Positions 1 to 5,449 of a stretch of DNA of 5,957 nt are shown piece by piece. The stretch is taken from the NCBI GenBank assembly GCA_002170915.1, contig NHHQ01000136.1, positions 1-5,957 of the forward strand, written 5' to 3'. The position numbers and the translations under genes are program-made. Numbering within the stretch: the stretch's first letter is position 1; each line of letters starts with the position of its first letter. The notes under the pieces are model-generated. The model had not been told where the DNA came from. It saw only the letters and a program-made list of their open reading frames with translations, and did not search any database. The stretch is from Rhodospirillaceae bacterium TMED167 (GTDB taxonomy: Bacteria; Pseudomonadota; Alphaproteobacteria; Rhodospirillales_A; UBA2165).

Positions 1-372
1 CTTATCGCCGGACATTTCCCGCGAATACGCTAACTCCCAATAGGCTTCGGTTCTCCCCGGTTCTGCGTCAAAACCTCGTTCATACAAAGAGACCGCTTCC
101 TCAAAATATTCTGTCACGCGCAACACTGCCGCCAAGCCAAACAAGGCATCTGGATCTGAAGGCGCGGCCTGCAGAGCGCTTCGATAGGCTTCTTCTGAAA
201 CTTCATATTCGCCGAGCCCAAAACAACAATCTCCAAGGCCGATCAGAGCTTCAGGTGTTCCGCTGTTTTGCTTAAGAATGGCCTCATAGTCAGCACGGGC
301 CGCCTCAAAGTCGTCCTCGTCTAAGTGGGATCGCGCCCGTTCTATTAGTTGTGTGATGTCAACGACAATCAT
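1..372 (-). CDS. TPR-repeat protein, N-terminal part (truncated by the window edge)
   Basis: An open frame of 124 codons starts with ATG at 372 and is still open at position 1, so only the N-terminus is present. The translation divides cleanly into 34-residue tetratricopeptide repeats: about residues 6-39, 40-73, 74-107, and a fourth beginning at 108. They show the usual small and aromatic positions (for example ALIGLGDCCFGLGEY and ALFGLAAVLRVTEYFEEA) and Pro at the repeat ends. TPRs form helical scaffolds for protein-protein contact. No signal peptide or membrane segment is visible, so this part is probably cytoplasmic. An in-frame TAA lies two codons upstream, so 372 is the longest possible start. 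The best ribosome-binding sequence (CGGAGG, 389-394) is 16 bases away, which is rather far. The catalytic part, if any, lies outside the window; in alphaproteobacteria such repeats are often fused to sulfotransferase or glycosyltransferase domains, but nothing here shows which. Confidence 0.85.
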   Translation of the reverse strand, partial: MIVVDITQLIERARSHLDEDDFEAARADYEAILKQNSGTPEALIGLGDCCFGLGEYEVSEEAYRSALQAAPSDPDALFGLAAVLRVTEYFEEAVSLYERGFDAEPGRTEAYWELAYSREMSGDK

Positions 373-411
373 TTTTTACTGAACAATGCCTCCGATGGGA
401 ATATCTCATAA

Positions 412-456
412 TCATGAAACGAGGTGGGAAGGATCACCCATGGCAGGTTTTCCCAA
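412..456 (-). other. Possible 14-codon leader ORF with TTG start and a perfect Shine-Dalgarno
   Basis: At 458-467 the minus strand reads AGGAGGTGAT, complementary to the anti-SD tail of 16S rRNA over ten bases. It overlaps the thiE-like stop codon. Five bases after AGGAGG is a TTG (454-456) that opens a 14-codon frame (MGKPAMGDPSHLVS) ending in TGA at 412-414, 39 bases before the start of the TPR gene. The peptide resembles nothing I know. It could be a coupling or leader ORF, a remnant of a lost gene, or coincidence. The ribosome-binding signal is visible; translation is inference. Confidence 0.25.
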
Positions 457-458
457 TA

Positions 459-1094
459 TCACCTCCTACTCAATTCACTGAGACTGCCAATAGCCGCAAT
501 GCCTGCGCAGGCTGTTCCGATCAACCTGGGCGCGGTGACCCGGGTTATCCCTCCAAGTGCGATCATCGGCACCAATGCTGAACTGCTCTGTCGGGCAAAG
601 TGAAAGACACCAGTTGCGTCCTTATTAGGGTGGCTCGCCGTTGTAAAAACGGGTGAAGCCAGAACAGCATCAGCGCCCATCTTTTGTGCAGCATATAGCG
701 CTCTTGTGGAATGAACCGCGGCGGTCAAGATTCGATTGTTCAAACGACTCCAGCGGCGATGGCCGGGCTGGGGCTGTGTAATTGCCCATTCCGGAAGATG
801 AAGTCCGTCGGCCGCGACAATGTCGGCTAGGCGGGCGTCCTCGGCAATAATCAATATTAATGATCGGTCCTGACAGATACGCTTGAGATCTTTAGCAAGA
901 GTATACCTATCTGGTGTATCATAGTGCCGCAATATTACCGCTGTCCCCCGCGGCAAACGTCTAGCAATCTGAATTGGATCTGGCGTGCGCACTGAGTCAG
1001 TCATGAAATAGAGATATGGCAGGTGGGCCGCCCCAGATGATAAATTGAGCCGACGTCCGATTTTTGATAAATGTAAGATCCCATCTTCACTCAT
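459..1094 (-). CDS. thiE: ThiE/TenI-family protein (thiamine-phosphate-synthase-like, divergent)
   Basis: This is a 211-residue protein of normal length for the thiamine phosphate synthase/TenI TIM-barrel family. ThiE joins HMP-PP and thiazole phosphate to give thiamine phosphate. The family outline is visible in order: LPYLYFMTD (25-33), AVILRHYD (52-59), LILIIAEDARLADIVAADGLHL (79-100), a strand ending AAVHS (125-129), GADAVLASPVFTTASH (140-155) and IALGGI (178-183). Several active-site positions of classical ThiE are altered: Q-L-R-x-K has become I-L-R-H-Y, the N-D pair is E-D, GQxD after HL is absent, and T-x-T-K reads T-A-S-H. It may therefore be a TenI-like or otherwise altered relative, and the symbol is a family label only. 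The ATG at 1094 was chosen because the longer frame runs through yggS on the opposite strand. No Shine-Dalgarno precedes it; see the promoter at 1101-1128. It ends in an AGGAGGTGA sequence. Confidence 0.8.
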   Translation of the reverse strand: MSEDGILHLSKIGRRLNLSSGAAHLPYLYFMTDSVRTPDPIQIARRLPRGTAVILRHYDTPDRYTLAKDLKRICQDRSLILIIAEDARLADIVAADGLHLPEWAITQPQPGHRRWSRLNNRILTAAVHSTRALYAAQKMGADAVLASPVFTTASHPNKDATGVFHFARQSSSALVPMIALGGITRVTAPRLIGTACAGIAAIGSLSELSRR

Positions 1095-1100
1095 AAAGCG

Positions 1101-1128
1101 ATCATAGAAAATTATCCATGAATGCCAA
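1101..1128 (-). promoter_or_regulatory. Sigma-70-type promoter for the thiE-like gene, predicting a leaderless mRNA
   Basis: On the minus strand TTGGCA (1123-1128) and TATGAT (1101-1106) are separated by 16 bases, each one mismatch from consensus. Transcription would begin six to seven bases after the -10 box, at or beside the A of the ATG at 1094. That fits the lack of any ribosome-binding site. The -35 box lies inside the first codons of divergent yggS, so the two genes share this DNA. The boxes are seen; promoter activity and the leaderless start are inferred. Confidence 0.5.
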
Positions 1129-1807
1129 TTCCAACATTCCCGAAAATTTATCCGGGGTCCTGGACAAGATACGTGCCGCCGCCGCCGCCGCTGGGCGTTC
1201 CCCCGGGTGCGTTGAGCTTGTTGCTGTATCGAAAACCCATCCGTCGTCATCCATCGACACGGCAGTTTCGGCCGGACAAAAGGTGTTCGGAGAGAATAGA
1301 GTTCAAGAAGTTTCACAAAAATGGCCGGCCCTGAAAGACATGTATCCGGATACTCGGCTTCATTTGATCGGCGCCCTGCAATCAAACAAAGCCCGGGATG
1401 CGGTACGTCTGTGTGATGTTATTGAAACAATTGACCGCCCCAAGCTCGCCCGTTCACTGGCCCGGTTGATGGATGAGGAAGGACGGCGGCCGTCTTGCCT
1501 CATACAAGTGAATACGGGTGAAGAGCCACAAAAAGCGGGCGTCCTGCCCGCCGATGCGGATGCCTTTATCACCGCTTGCCGGGACGACTATGGGTTGCCG
1601 GTCACGGGTCTTATGTGTATCCCCCCGGTTCATGAAGAGCCCTCGCTTCATTTCGCATTCCTCCACAGCATTGCCGAGCGAAATGGCTTAGCCACCTTAT
1701 CCATGGGTATGAGCGCGGATTACGAGATTGCCACTCGGTTTGGTGCGACGCATGTTCGGGTCGGTACGGCAATTTTTGGCACCCGGCAGTCGATGGCTAT
1801 TGCCTGA
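1118..1807 (+). CDS. yggS: YggS/PLPBP-family pyridoxal-phosphate homeostasis protein
   Basis: This 229-residue protein has the usual length of the YggS/PROSC family. These cytoplasmic, non-catalytic proteins have an alanine-racemase-like TIM barrel, bind PLP, and keep vitamin B6 and amino/keto acid pools balanced. The PLP-binding lysine is Lys39 in LVAVSKTHP. Further hallmarks are FGENRVQE (57-64), HLIGALQSNKA (82-92), IQVNTGEEPQKAGV, the phosphate-binding SMGMS (195-199), and VRVGTAIFG (213-221). The ATG at 1118 gives the typical short N-terminal helix before the barrel. No good Shine-Dalgarno precedes it, and the thiE-like start codon is only 23 bases away on the other strand. Residues 20-25 are six alanines encoded by GCC five times and one GCT. 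It is convergent with the L,D-transpeptidase gene, with stops about 20 bases apart. Identification is secure. Confidence 0.97.
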   Translation: MNANSNIPENLSGVLDKIRAAAAAAGRSPGCVELVAVSKTHPSSSIDTAVSAGQKVFGENRVQEVSQKWPALKDMYPDTRLHLIGALQSNKARDAVRLCDVIETIDRPKLARSLARLMDEEGRRPSCLIQVNTGEEPQKAGVLPADADAFITACRDDYGLPVTGLMCIPPVHEEPSLHFAFLHSIAERNGLATLSMGMSADYEIATRFGATHVRVGTAIFGTRQSMAIA

Positions 1808-1814
1808 TCAAAAC

Positions 1815-1838
1815 TGACACGCACTGATTAAGTGGTCA
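1815..1838 (-). terminator. Weak hairpin between the convergent yggS and L,D-transpeptidase ends
   Basis: TGAC (1815-1818) and CACT (1822-1825) can pair with AGTG (1831-1834) and GTCA (1835-1838), leaving a five-base loop and a three-base bulge. On the minus strand GTTTTG follows. It lies where a terminator shared by the convergent genes would be expected, and the transpeptidase stop codon is in the loop. The stem is short, so this is a weak call. Confidence 0.25.
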
Positions 1839-2328
1839 ATTGGATGTGGATATTTTCGTTCGGGTCGCATCCGGCTAGAACGGTTACAAGCGTTTGCATA
1901 TCCAAGGCGACGCAGCCTTCAGTTGGGCTATGGTCTGCAGTGGCGACGTGCATAAAAATGGCGCTGCCGCGATAAGGGACGACTGGTGCGTCATTGTGGC
2001 CAAGAACGACGACAATGTCGTAACATGGGTCGTTACGCCATAGTTTTTCGTGAGAAGCCTCAATGGGAAGTTGCACGGGCATATTGTAAAATTCATGCTC
2101 TGGATCATCGCACCAGGCGTCCGATTTAGTAATGGTATGTGTTGGCAACGTAGTCTGGAAGCCGGCTACCCTATCCCGGCGGTAGAGCACTTTTCGGAGA
2201 GCATAGGTACCGGCCGGCGTAAACCCATCGCCCTCCCATTTATCCGAGGTCACACCATTCCGGCCGAGAACGCATTTAAACAGGTTTCCTTCCCAATTTA
2301 GAGTGGTTGGCGGGGTAACCCTTATCAT
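1828..2328 (-). CDS. YkuD-type L,D-transpeptidase family protein
   Basis: This 166-residue protein of the YkuD/ErfK (COG3786-like) group is close to the usual length of about 160-180. L,D-transpeptidases use a cysteine to form 3-3 cross-links in peptidoglycan, exchange D-amino acids, or attach proteins. The N-terminal part has the substrate-side pattern GRNGVTSDKWEGDGFTPAGTY (22-42). The catalytic signature is complete: His127 in IFMHVA, then SPTEGCVAL with nucleophile Cys139. Family knowledge says these residues carry out catalysis; the precise reaction is not shown. I see no signal peptide, lipobox or membrane segment, which is odd for a wall enzyme but is seen in this subfamily. Its ATG overlaps the stop of the preceding gene as ATGA (2325-2328), so translation is probably coupled and the two genes share the promoter near 3437-3453. 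No strong ribosome-binding site of its own is apparent. Confidence 0.93.
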   Translation of the reverse strand: MIRVTPPTTLNWEGNLFKCVLGRNGVTSDKWEGDGFTPAGTYALRKVLYRRDRVAGFQTTLPTHTITKSDAWCDDPEHEFYNMPVQLPIEASHEKLWRNDPCYDIVVVLGHNDAPVVPYRGSAIFMHVATADHSPTEGCVALDMQTLVTVLAGCDPNENIHIQLTT

Positions 2329-3401
2329 CGCCGCACGGAGACGGCGGGGTTTTGACTTGTATCTGCTGCCAGACTGTTCGCAGATTTATATTTATCCAAA
2401 CCCTGACGCATGGCATCTAGGACCCAACCGTTTTTGGTGTGCGATAATGTTTGGGTGATTGCCTGAATAGGGTCGGGCGCTTGACCGTTTGCTGTTAAAA
2501 ATGCTGCGGGAGGGGTTTGAGTGACAGGTTGAGGTTGCTCTTTCTCCGAGGCGGTGACTAGGAAGTTCGTTGCCGAAAATTTTGGTGTTAGCCGCAAAGG
2601 TTTAATAGCGGCTGCCTGACCCTGTCTGGTTTTCGCGAGTTCATTGTTCAGCGGATGCGGGGATAATGCCATAGGAGAATCGCCTTTTGACGTTCCCAAT
2701 GGGTCATGTGGCGCGGTCGTTCGGGCTATATCTCCTAGTAGCCCAAGGTCTGGGAGCGGTCTTGGAGCGACGGTTACGCCTGGGCTATCTCCGCTGAATG
2801 GACGCTTTGCGACGGGAATTGCGGACATGCCTGCGGCTTGAAACCTTTCCTCGGTTATGTACGTCTTTTGTGGCGGCGGCTTTATTTTGTCAACCGCGAG
2901 TGTTGGAAGACCGGCCTCAATGGGTTGCAGCCCCGAAACCGAGGTTTGGTTTTGACTTGATCGCCCTCTCATCTGTGCTGGTTCCAAAGCGGCTGTTTCT
3001 AAGCCGGTTCTGCCGGACGCGGGTGTATTTTGATCGTCCTTCGTTCCGGTGAAAAATGCAACCGTATGATCCGTAATGTCGCGGCCTGTGCTGTGCTTCA
3101 CCGCCACATCCAGACCGGAAAGAGCCGCACCCAAGGGGCCACCAAACAACGTTCCCCCAGCGATCTTTGCGCCCGGATCAATTGAATCCCCGGTGATTGA
3201 TCGGTAAAGCATCGAGACCACAGGTATGTGTTGCAGCGGATTGATCACGTCTAAAAAATCGAAGAACGTAAACCCGTCTTTACCAAAAAATCGGAAGCCG
3301 TTGCTGTCGTTGACGTGACTTTGCTGTATGGGGCTGGGTGGGCTGGTGCCCGGGTGGGCAAACGCTAATGAGCCCGTTCCAGCGTCAATCTTATCAATCA
3401 T
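2325..3401 (-). CDS. Conserved alphaproteobacterial protein of unknown function, 358 aa, with a disordered middle
   Basis: I cannot assign a function. Residues 36-118 form an ordered domain with an aromatic start (FRFFGKDGFTFFDFLDVINP), then QHIPVVSMLYRSITGD, a glycine-rich stretch (AGGTLFGGPLGAALSG, 81-96) and TGRDITDH. From memory, this INPLQHIPVVS...YR.ITGD pattern recurs in alphaproteobacterial hypothetical proteins. The Gly-rich part resembles a glycine zipper and could touch a membrane, but it is short and there is no signal peptide. Residues about 120-310 are rich in Pro, Thr, Ser, Gln and Ala and are probably disordered. The C-terminus ends with a likely amphipathic helix (WVLDAMRQGLDKYKSAN, 326-342). 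The stop overlaps the L,D-transpeptidase start as ATGA, so the two products probably act together. The ATG at 3401 has only a weak GGGAA about five bases upstream. A sigma-54-like promoter would give a leader of about 25 bases. Confidence 0.85.
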   Translation of the reverse strand: MIDKIDAGTGSLAFAHPGTSPPSPIQQSHVNDSNGFRFFGKDGFTFFDFLDVINPLQHIPVVSMLYRSITGDSIDPGAKIAGGTLFGGPLGAALSGLDVAVKHSTGRDITDHTVAFFTGTKDDQNTPASGRTGLETAALEPAQMRGRSSQNQTSVSGLQPIEAGLPTLAVDKIKPPPQKTYITEERFQAAGMSAIPVAKRPFSGDSPGVTVAPRPLPDLGLLGDIARTTAPHDPLGTSKGDSPMALSPHPLNNELAKTRQGQAAAIKPLRLTPKFSATNFLVTASEKEQPQPVTQTPPAAFLTANGQAPDPIQAITQTLSHTKNGWVLDAMRQGLDKYKSANSLAADTSQNPAVSVRR

Positions 3402-3436
3402 TAGTTTTCCCGTTCAATTTTATTTGGGTAAGCCTG

Positions 3437-3453
3437 TGCAATATGGGTGCCAA
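3437..3453 (-). promoter_or_regulatory. Sigma-54 (RpoN) -24/-12 promoter for the 358-aa gene and L,D-transpeptidase operon
   Basis: The minus strand reads TTGGCACCCATATTGCA. Compared with the RpoN consensus YTGGCACG-N4-TTGCW, all fixed positions match except the last G of the first block. The invariant GG and GC are exactly ten bases apart. Start of transcription, about 12 bases past the GC, would be near 3426, giving a leader of about 25 bases before the ATG at 3401. The match and spacing are seen; RpoN dependence is inferred. No clear activator-binding site was found upstream, apart from a weak inverted repeat GTGAA-N8-TTCAC at 3550-3567. Confidence 0.62.
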
Positions 3454-3661
3454 AGATTATGTAAGACTTTCTGGGTGTTCGAGGGGGCTTCGAGTGCCAG
3501 GATTGTGTTTTATCTCATTTTTGTTGCTAAAGAGGGAAATAGTTGCCGGGTGAAGACCATTTTTCACAGAGCGTATTGCGCCAGATCCTTTGGTGACATC
3601 ATGAGAGGTTATGGGTCAAAAAAGCTACTTATCATCGTATTTTAACATTAGTATACGCTTT

Positions 3662-4345
3662 ATGGGTTCAAGAAGACGCATTCTGGTTGTTGTTGGTAAT
3701 GACGATCTCCGGCAGATGTTGATGGAGCAGCTTCAAATCGATGAAGAATTCATCACGGAGGAAGCTGCGGCAGGAACCGTTGCCATCGACTGCACTAAGG
3801 AGCAACATTTTGATACTATATTACTCGATGTTGGTCTGCCAGACATGGACGGAGGGCAAGTCTGCCGAGTTATGCGCGGTACCGGTGTGAAGTCGCCAAT
3901 TATTATGCTCGCCGGTGCAGATGCTGAAGCGGTCTTCGGACTTGAAGCCGGCGCCAATGATTATGTGATAAAGCCTTTTAAAATTAGCGTATTATTAGCT
4001 CGCCTGAGGGCTCATATTCGGGAACATGAGCAAAGTGATTATGCTGTCTTTCATATTGGTCCCTATACCTTCCGCCCTGCAGCCAAAATCATGATGAATA
4101 AAGAGACCGATAAAAAAGTGCGTCTAACCGATAAAGAAACTGCCATCTTGCAGTTTTTATATCTTGCTGGGGAGCGCGTTGTCAGCCGTGATGTTTTGCT
4201 GGGCGAAGTTTGGGGATATAACGCCAGCGTCACAACGCATACTTTGGAAACCCATGTCTACCGGTTACGGCAAAAAATTGAACGTGAACCATCTAATGCT
4301 GAATTGCTGGTGACGGAGCCCAGCGGTTACCGGCTCGTCTCTTAG
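3662..4345 (+). CDS. OmpR/PhoB-family response regulator with an atypical receiver domain
   Basis: This 227-residue cytoplasmic regulator has a receiver domain (about 5-120) and a winged-helix DNA-binding domain (about 128-227). Phospho-acceptor Asp56 lies in ILLDVGLPDMDG and Lys104 in VIKPF. The output domain is intact: RLTDKETAIL (154-163), VVSRDVLLGEVWG, recognition helix about 191-206 (TTHTLETHVYRLRQKI) and the wing TEPSGYRLVS. It resembles a common alphaproteobacterial regulator type with the linker HEQSDYAVFHIGPYTFRP. Aligned without gaps to family members, the acidic pair after strand 1 is replaced (ILVVVGNDDLR), the conserved Thr/Ser after strand 4 is Ala84, and the following loop is about two residues short. 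No sensor kinase is adjacent. I chose ATG 3662 because strand 1 begins six residues later. An in-frame ATG at 3611 would add 17 mostly hydrophobic residues and has GAGAGG only two bases away. Neither start has a well-placed ribosome-binding site. Confidence 0.93.
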   Translation: MGSRRRILVVVGNDDLRQMLMEQLQIDEEFITEEAAAGTVAIDCTKEQHFDTILLDVGLPDMDGGQVCRVMRGTGVKSPIIMLAGADAEAVFGLEAGANDYVIKPFKISVLLARLRAHIREHEQSDYAVFHIGPYTFRPAAKIMMNKETDKKVRLTDKETAILQFLYLAGERVVSRDVLLGEVWGYNASVTTHTLETHVYRLRQKIEREPSNAELLVTEPSGYRLVS

Positions 4346-4358
4346 CATTCGACTATTT

Positions 4359-5150
4359 CTAAATTGTTAGCGTCACGGTGACCGGCGCATGATCGGACGG
4401 TCTGTCCCAGCCACGGGCCTCTCTCAAAACGTTGGCCTCGACGATGGAATCGGCCAAGGGGGCGGTGACCCAGATATGGTCAAGCCGCCGACCTTTGTCG
4501 GCTGAAGACCAATCCTTTGAGCGGTAGCTCCACCAGCTGTAGAGCGGTTCATGGGGGAGAATAATCTGGCGGACCGCATCCATCCAGGGCCCTGACTTTC
4601 TGAATTTTTCAAAAAGAGCGACCTCAACGGGCGTGTGAGAAACTATTTTCAGCAGTTGTTTATGCGACCAGACGTCCGTTTCCAGCGGTGCAATATTTAG
4701 ATCGCCCACAAGAATGCGCCGCGCACCCGTTTCTTGGCGGGCCAGTCCCCAGCGTGTCATCGCCCGCAAAAATTTTAGCTTGTGATCGAATTTATCATTT
4801 AACTTCGGATCCGGAACATCTCCGCCCGCCGGCACATAGACGTTGTGGAGTTCAATATTTCCCGGAAGTACCGCGAATACATGTCGAGCATCATTTTTGC
4901 CGCACCAATCCAGATGGCCTGTGTTCTTAAAAGGCTTTTTTGACAAGATGGCGACACCATTATAGGCCTTCATGCCCGACACGGCTTGATGTGGATAGCC
5001 CATTGCGGCGATTTCATCGGCTGGAAACAATTCGGTCATCACCTTGATTTCTTGCAGGCAGATGACGTCGGGCGAGAGTGTCTCCGAAATTTTCGCCAAT
5101 GTTTTCAGTCGAGACCGGACGCTGTTGATGTTCCAAGTGGTGATTTTCAA
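4359..5150 (-). CDS. xth: Exodeoxyribonuclease III (ExoIII/AP endonuclease)
   Basis: This is a member of the metal-dependent exonuclease-endonuclease-phosphatase family. It cuts DNA at abasic sites and removes 3' blocks and nucleotides in base-excision repair in the cytoplasm. Counting from the TTG at 5150 (263 residues), the active-site set is complete: Asn7 in WNINSVR, Glu34 in LQEIK, Tyr105 in YVPAGG, Asp150 and Asn152 in GDLNIAP, Asp224 in RRLDHIW, and Asp253-His254 in SDHAP. A GTG at 5165 would add five residues. I prefer TTG because GGAG (5160-5163) sits nine bases before it, because it yields the usual MKI-TWNINSVR start, and because Asn7 and Glu34 then match E. coli XthA numbering. 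The gene is convergent with the response regulator (13 bases between stops). It lies downstream of lolA in the same direction but is separated by a 385-base gap, so it probably has its own promoter. Confidence 0.97.
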   Translation of the reverse strand: MKITTWNINSVRSRLKTLAKISETLSPDVICLQEIKVMTELFPADEIAAMGYPHQAVSGMKAYNGVAILSKKPFKNTGHLDWCGKNDARHVFAVLPGNIELHNVYVPAGGDVPDPKLNDKFDHKLKFLRAMTRWGLARQETGARRILVGDLNIAPLETDVWSHKQLLKIVSHTPVEVALFEKFRKSGPWMDAVRQIILPHEPLYSWWSYRSKDWSSADKGRRLDHIWVTAPLADSIVEANVLREARGWDRPSDHAPVTVTLTI

Positions 5151-5203
5151 TTGAGGCCACTCCACAACCGATCTAGATGTCTGTGTCGACTTGCAATAGT
5201 TTC

Positions 5204-5232
5204 TTTATGATGCCTCGTCGTTTAATTTACAA
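5204..5232 (-). promoter_or_regulatory. Possible sigma-70-type promoter for xth
   Basis: On the minus strand TTGTAA (5227-5232) and CATAAA (5204-5209) are 17 bases apart, each matching four of six consensus bases. A start near 5197 would leave about 47 bases before the TTG start codon at 5150. Spacing and position are good but the boxes are weak, so this is a candidate only. Confidence 0.3.
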
Positions 5233-5325
5233 TGGGATATATCAGTTCCCTCTCCATGAGATCACAGACCGCGGGAGATATTATGCGAATTTTTAGAGAA
5301 GCCACGTAAACTTACTGGGACGAAC

Positions 5326-5352
5326 GCGCCCGGCCACGGCTGAGCCGGGCGC
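5326..5352. repeat. Perfect 9-bp GC-rich inverted repeat in the lolA-xth gap
   Basis: GCGCCCGGC (5326-5334) and GCCGGGCGC (5344-5352) are perfect inverted copies around a nine-base loop. Neither strand has a T-run after it (the minus strand continues GTTCGTCC), so it is not a classical intrinsic terminator. It could be a T-less terminator, an mRNA-stabilising stem, or one copy of a dispersed palindromic element. Only one copy occurs here. Confidence 0.5.
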
Positions 5353-5422
5353 TCTATCGGGTGCGAAAGATTGGCCTTTTCCGGCGGAGCGCAAACGGCG
5401 ATCTCTCTCTCTTTTGCAGGAG

Positions 5423-5449
5423 AAAAATGTCCCATACGCTGGGCATGGG
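5423..5449 (-). terminator. lolA: Probable intrinsic terminator after lolA
   Basis: On the minus strand CCCATGC pairs with GTATGGG (seven pairs, one G-U) around a five-base loop (5431-5449). The sequence then runs ACATTTTT, with five T at 5423-5427. It lies about 100 bases beyond the lolA stop codon, so it would end the lolA transcript and separate it from xth. The stem is modest. Confidence 0.45.

Noticed and set aside
1095..1385. A 97-codon N-terminal extension of the thiE-like frame, reaching into yggS on the opposite strand.
   Set aside because: The extension is antisense to conserved yggS codons, is Arg-rich and has no family similarity. ATG 1094 gives the normal protein length.
3601..3645. 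Short frame MRGYGSKKLLIIVF that resembles the first strand of a response regulator, suggesting a frameshifted start.
   Set aside because: The true frame already supplies a full strand 1 (RRRILVVV) further downstream, and the short frame stops at TAA. I take the likeness as coincidence.
3328..3645. Plus-strand open frame of 105 codons opposite the 358-residue gene's 5' end.
   Set aside because: It is antisense to the conserved N-terminal domain, has no ribosome-binding site and shows no recognisable motif, so it is a shadow frame.
3611..3661. Upstream ATG adding 17 residues to the response regulator.
   Set aside because: The extra residues are hydrophobic and not expected before strand 1 of a receiver. 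The GAGAGG is only two bases from the ATG.
4372..4382. Palindrome GTCACGGTGAC near the end of xth as an operator or terminator.
   Set aside because: It encodes the conserved final strand of Xth (VTVTL), is only five bases per arm and lacks a T-run.
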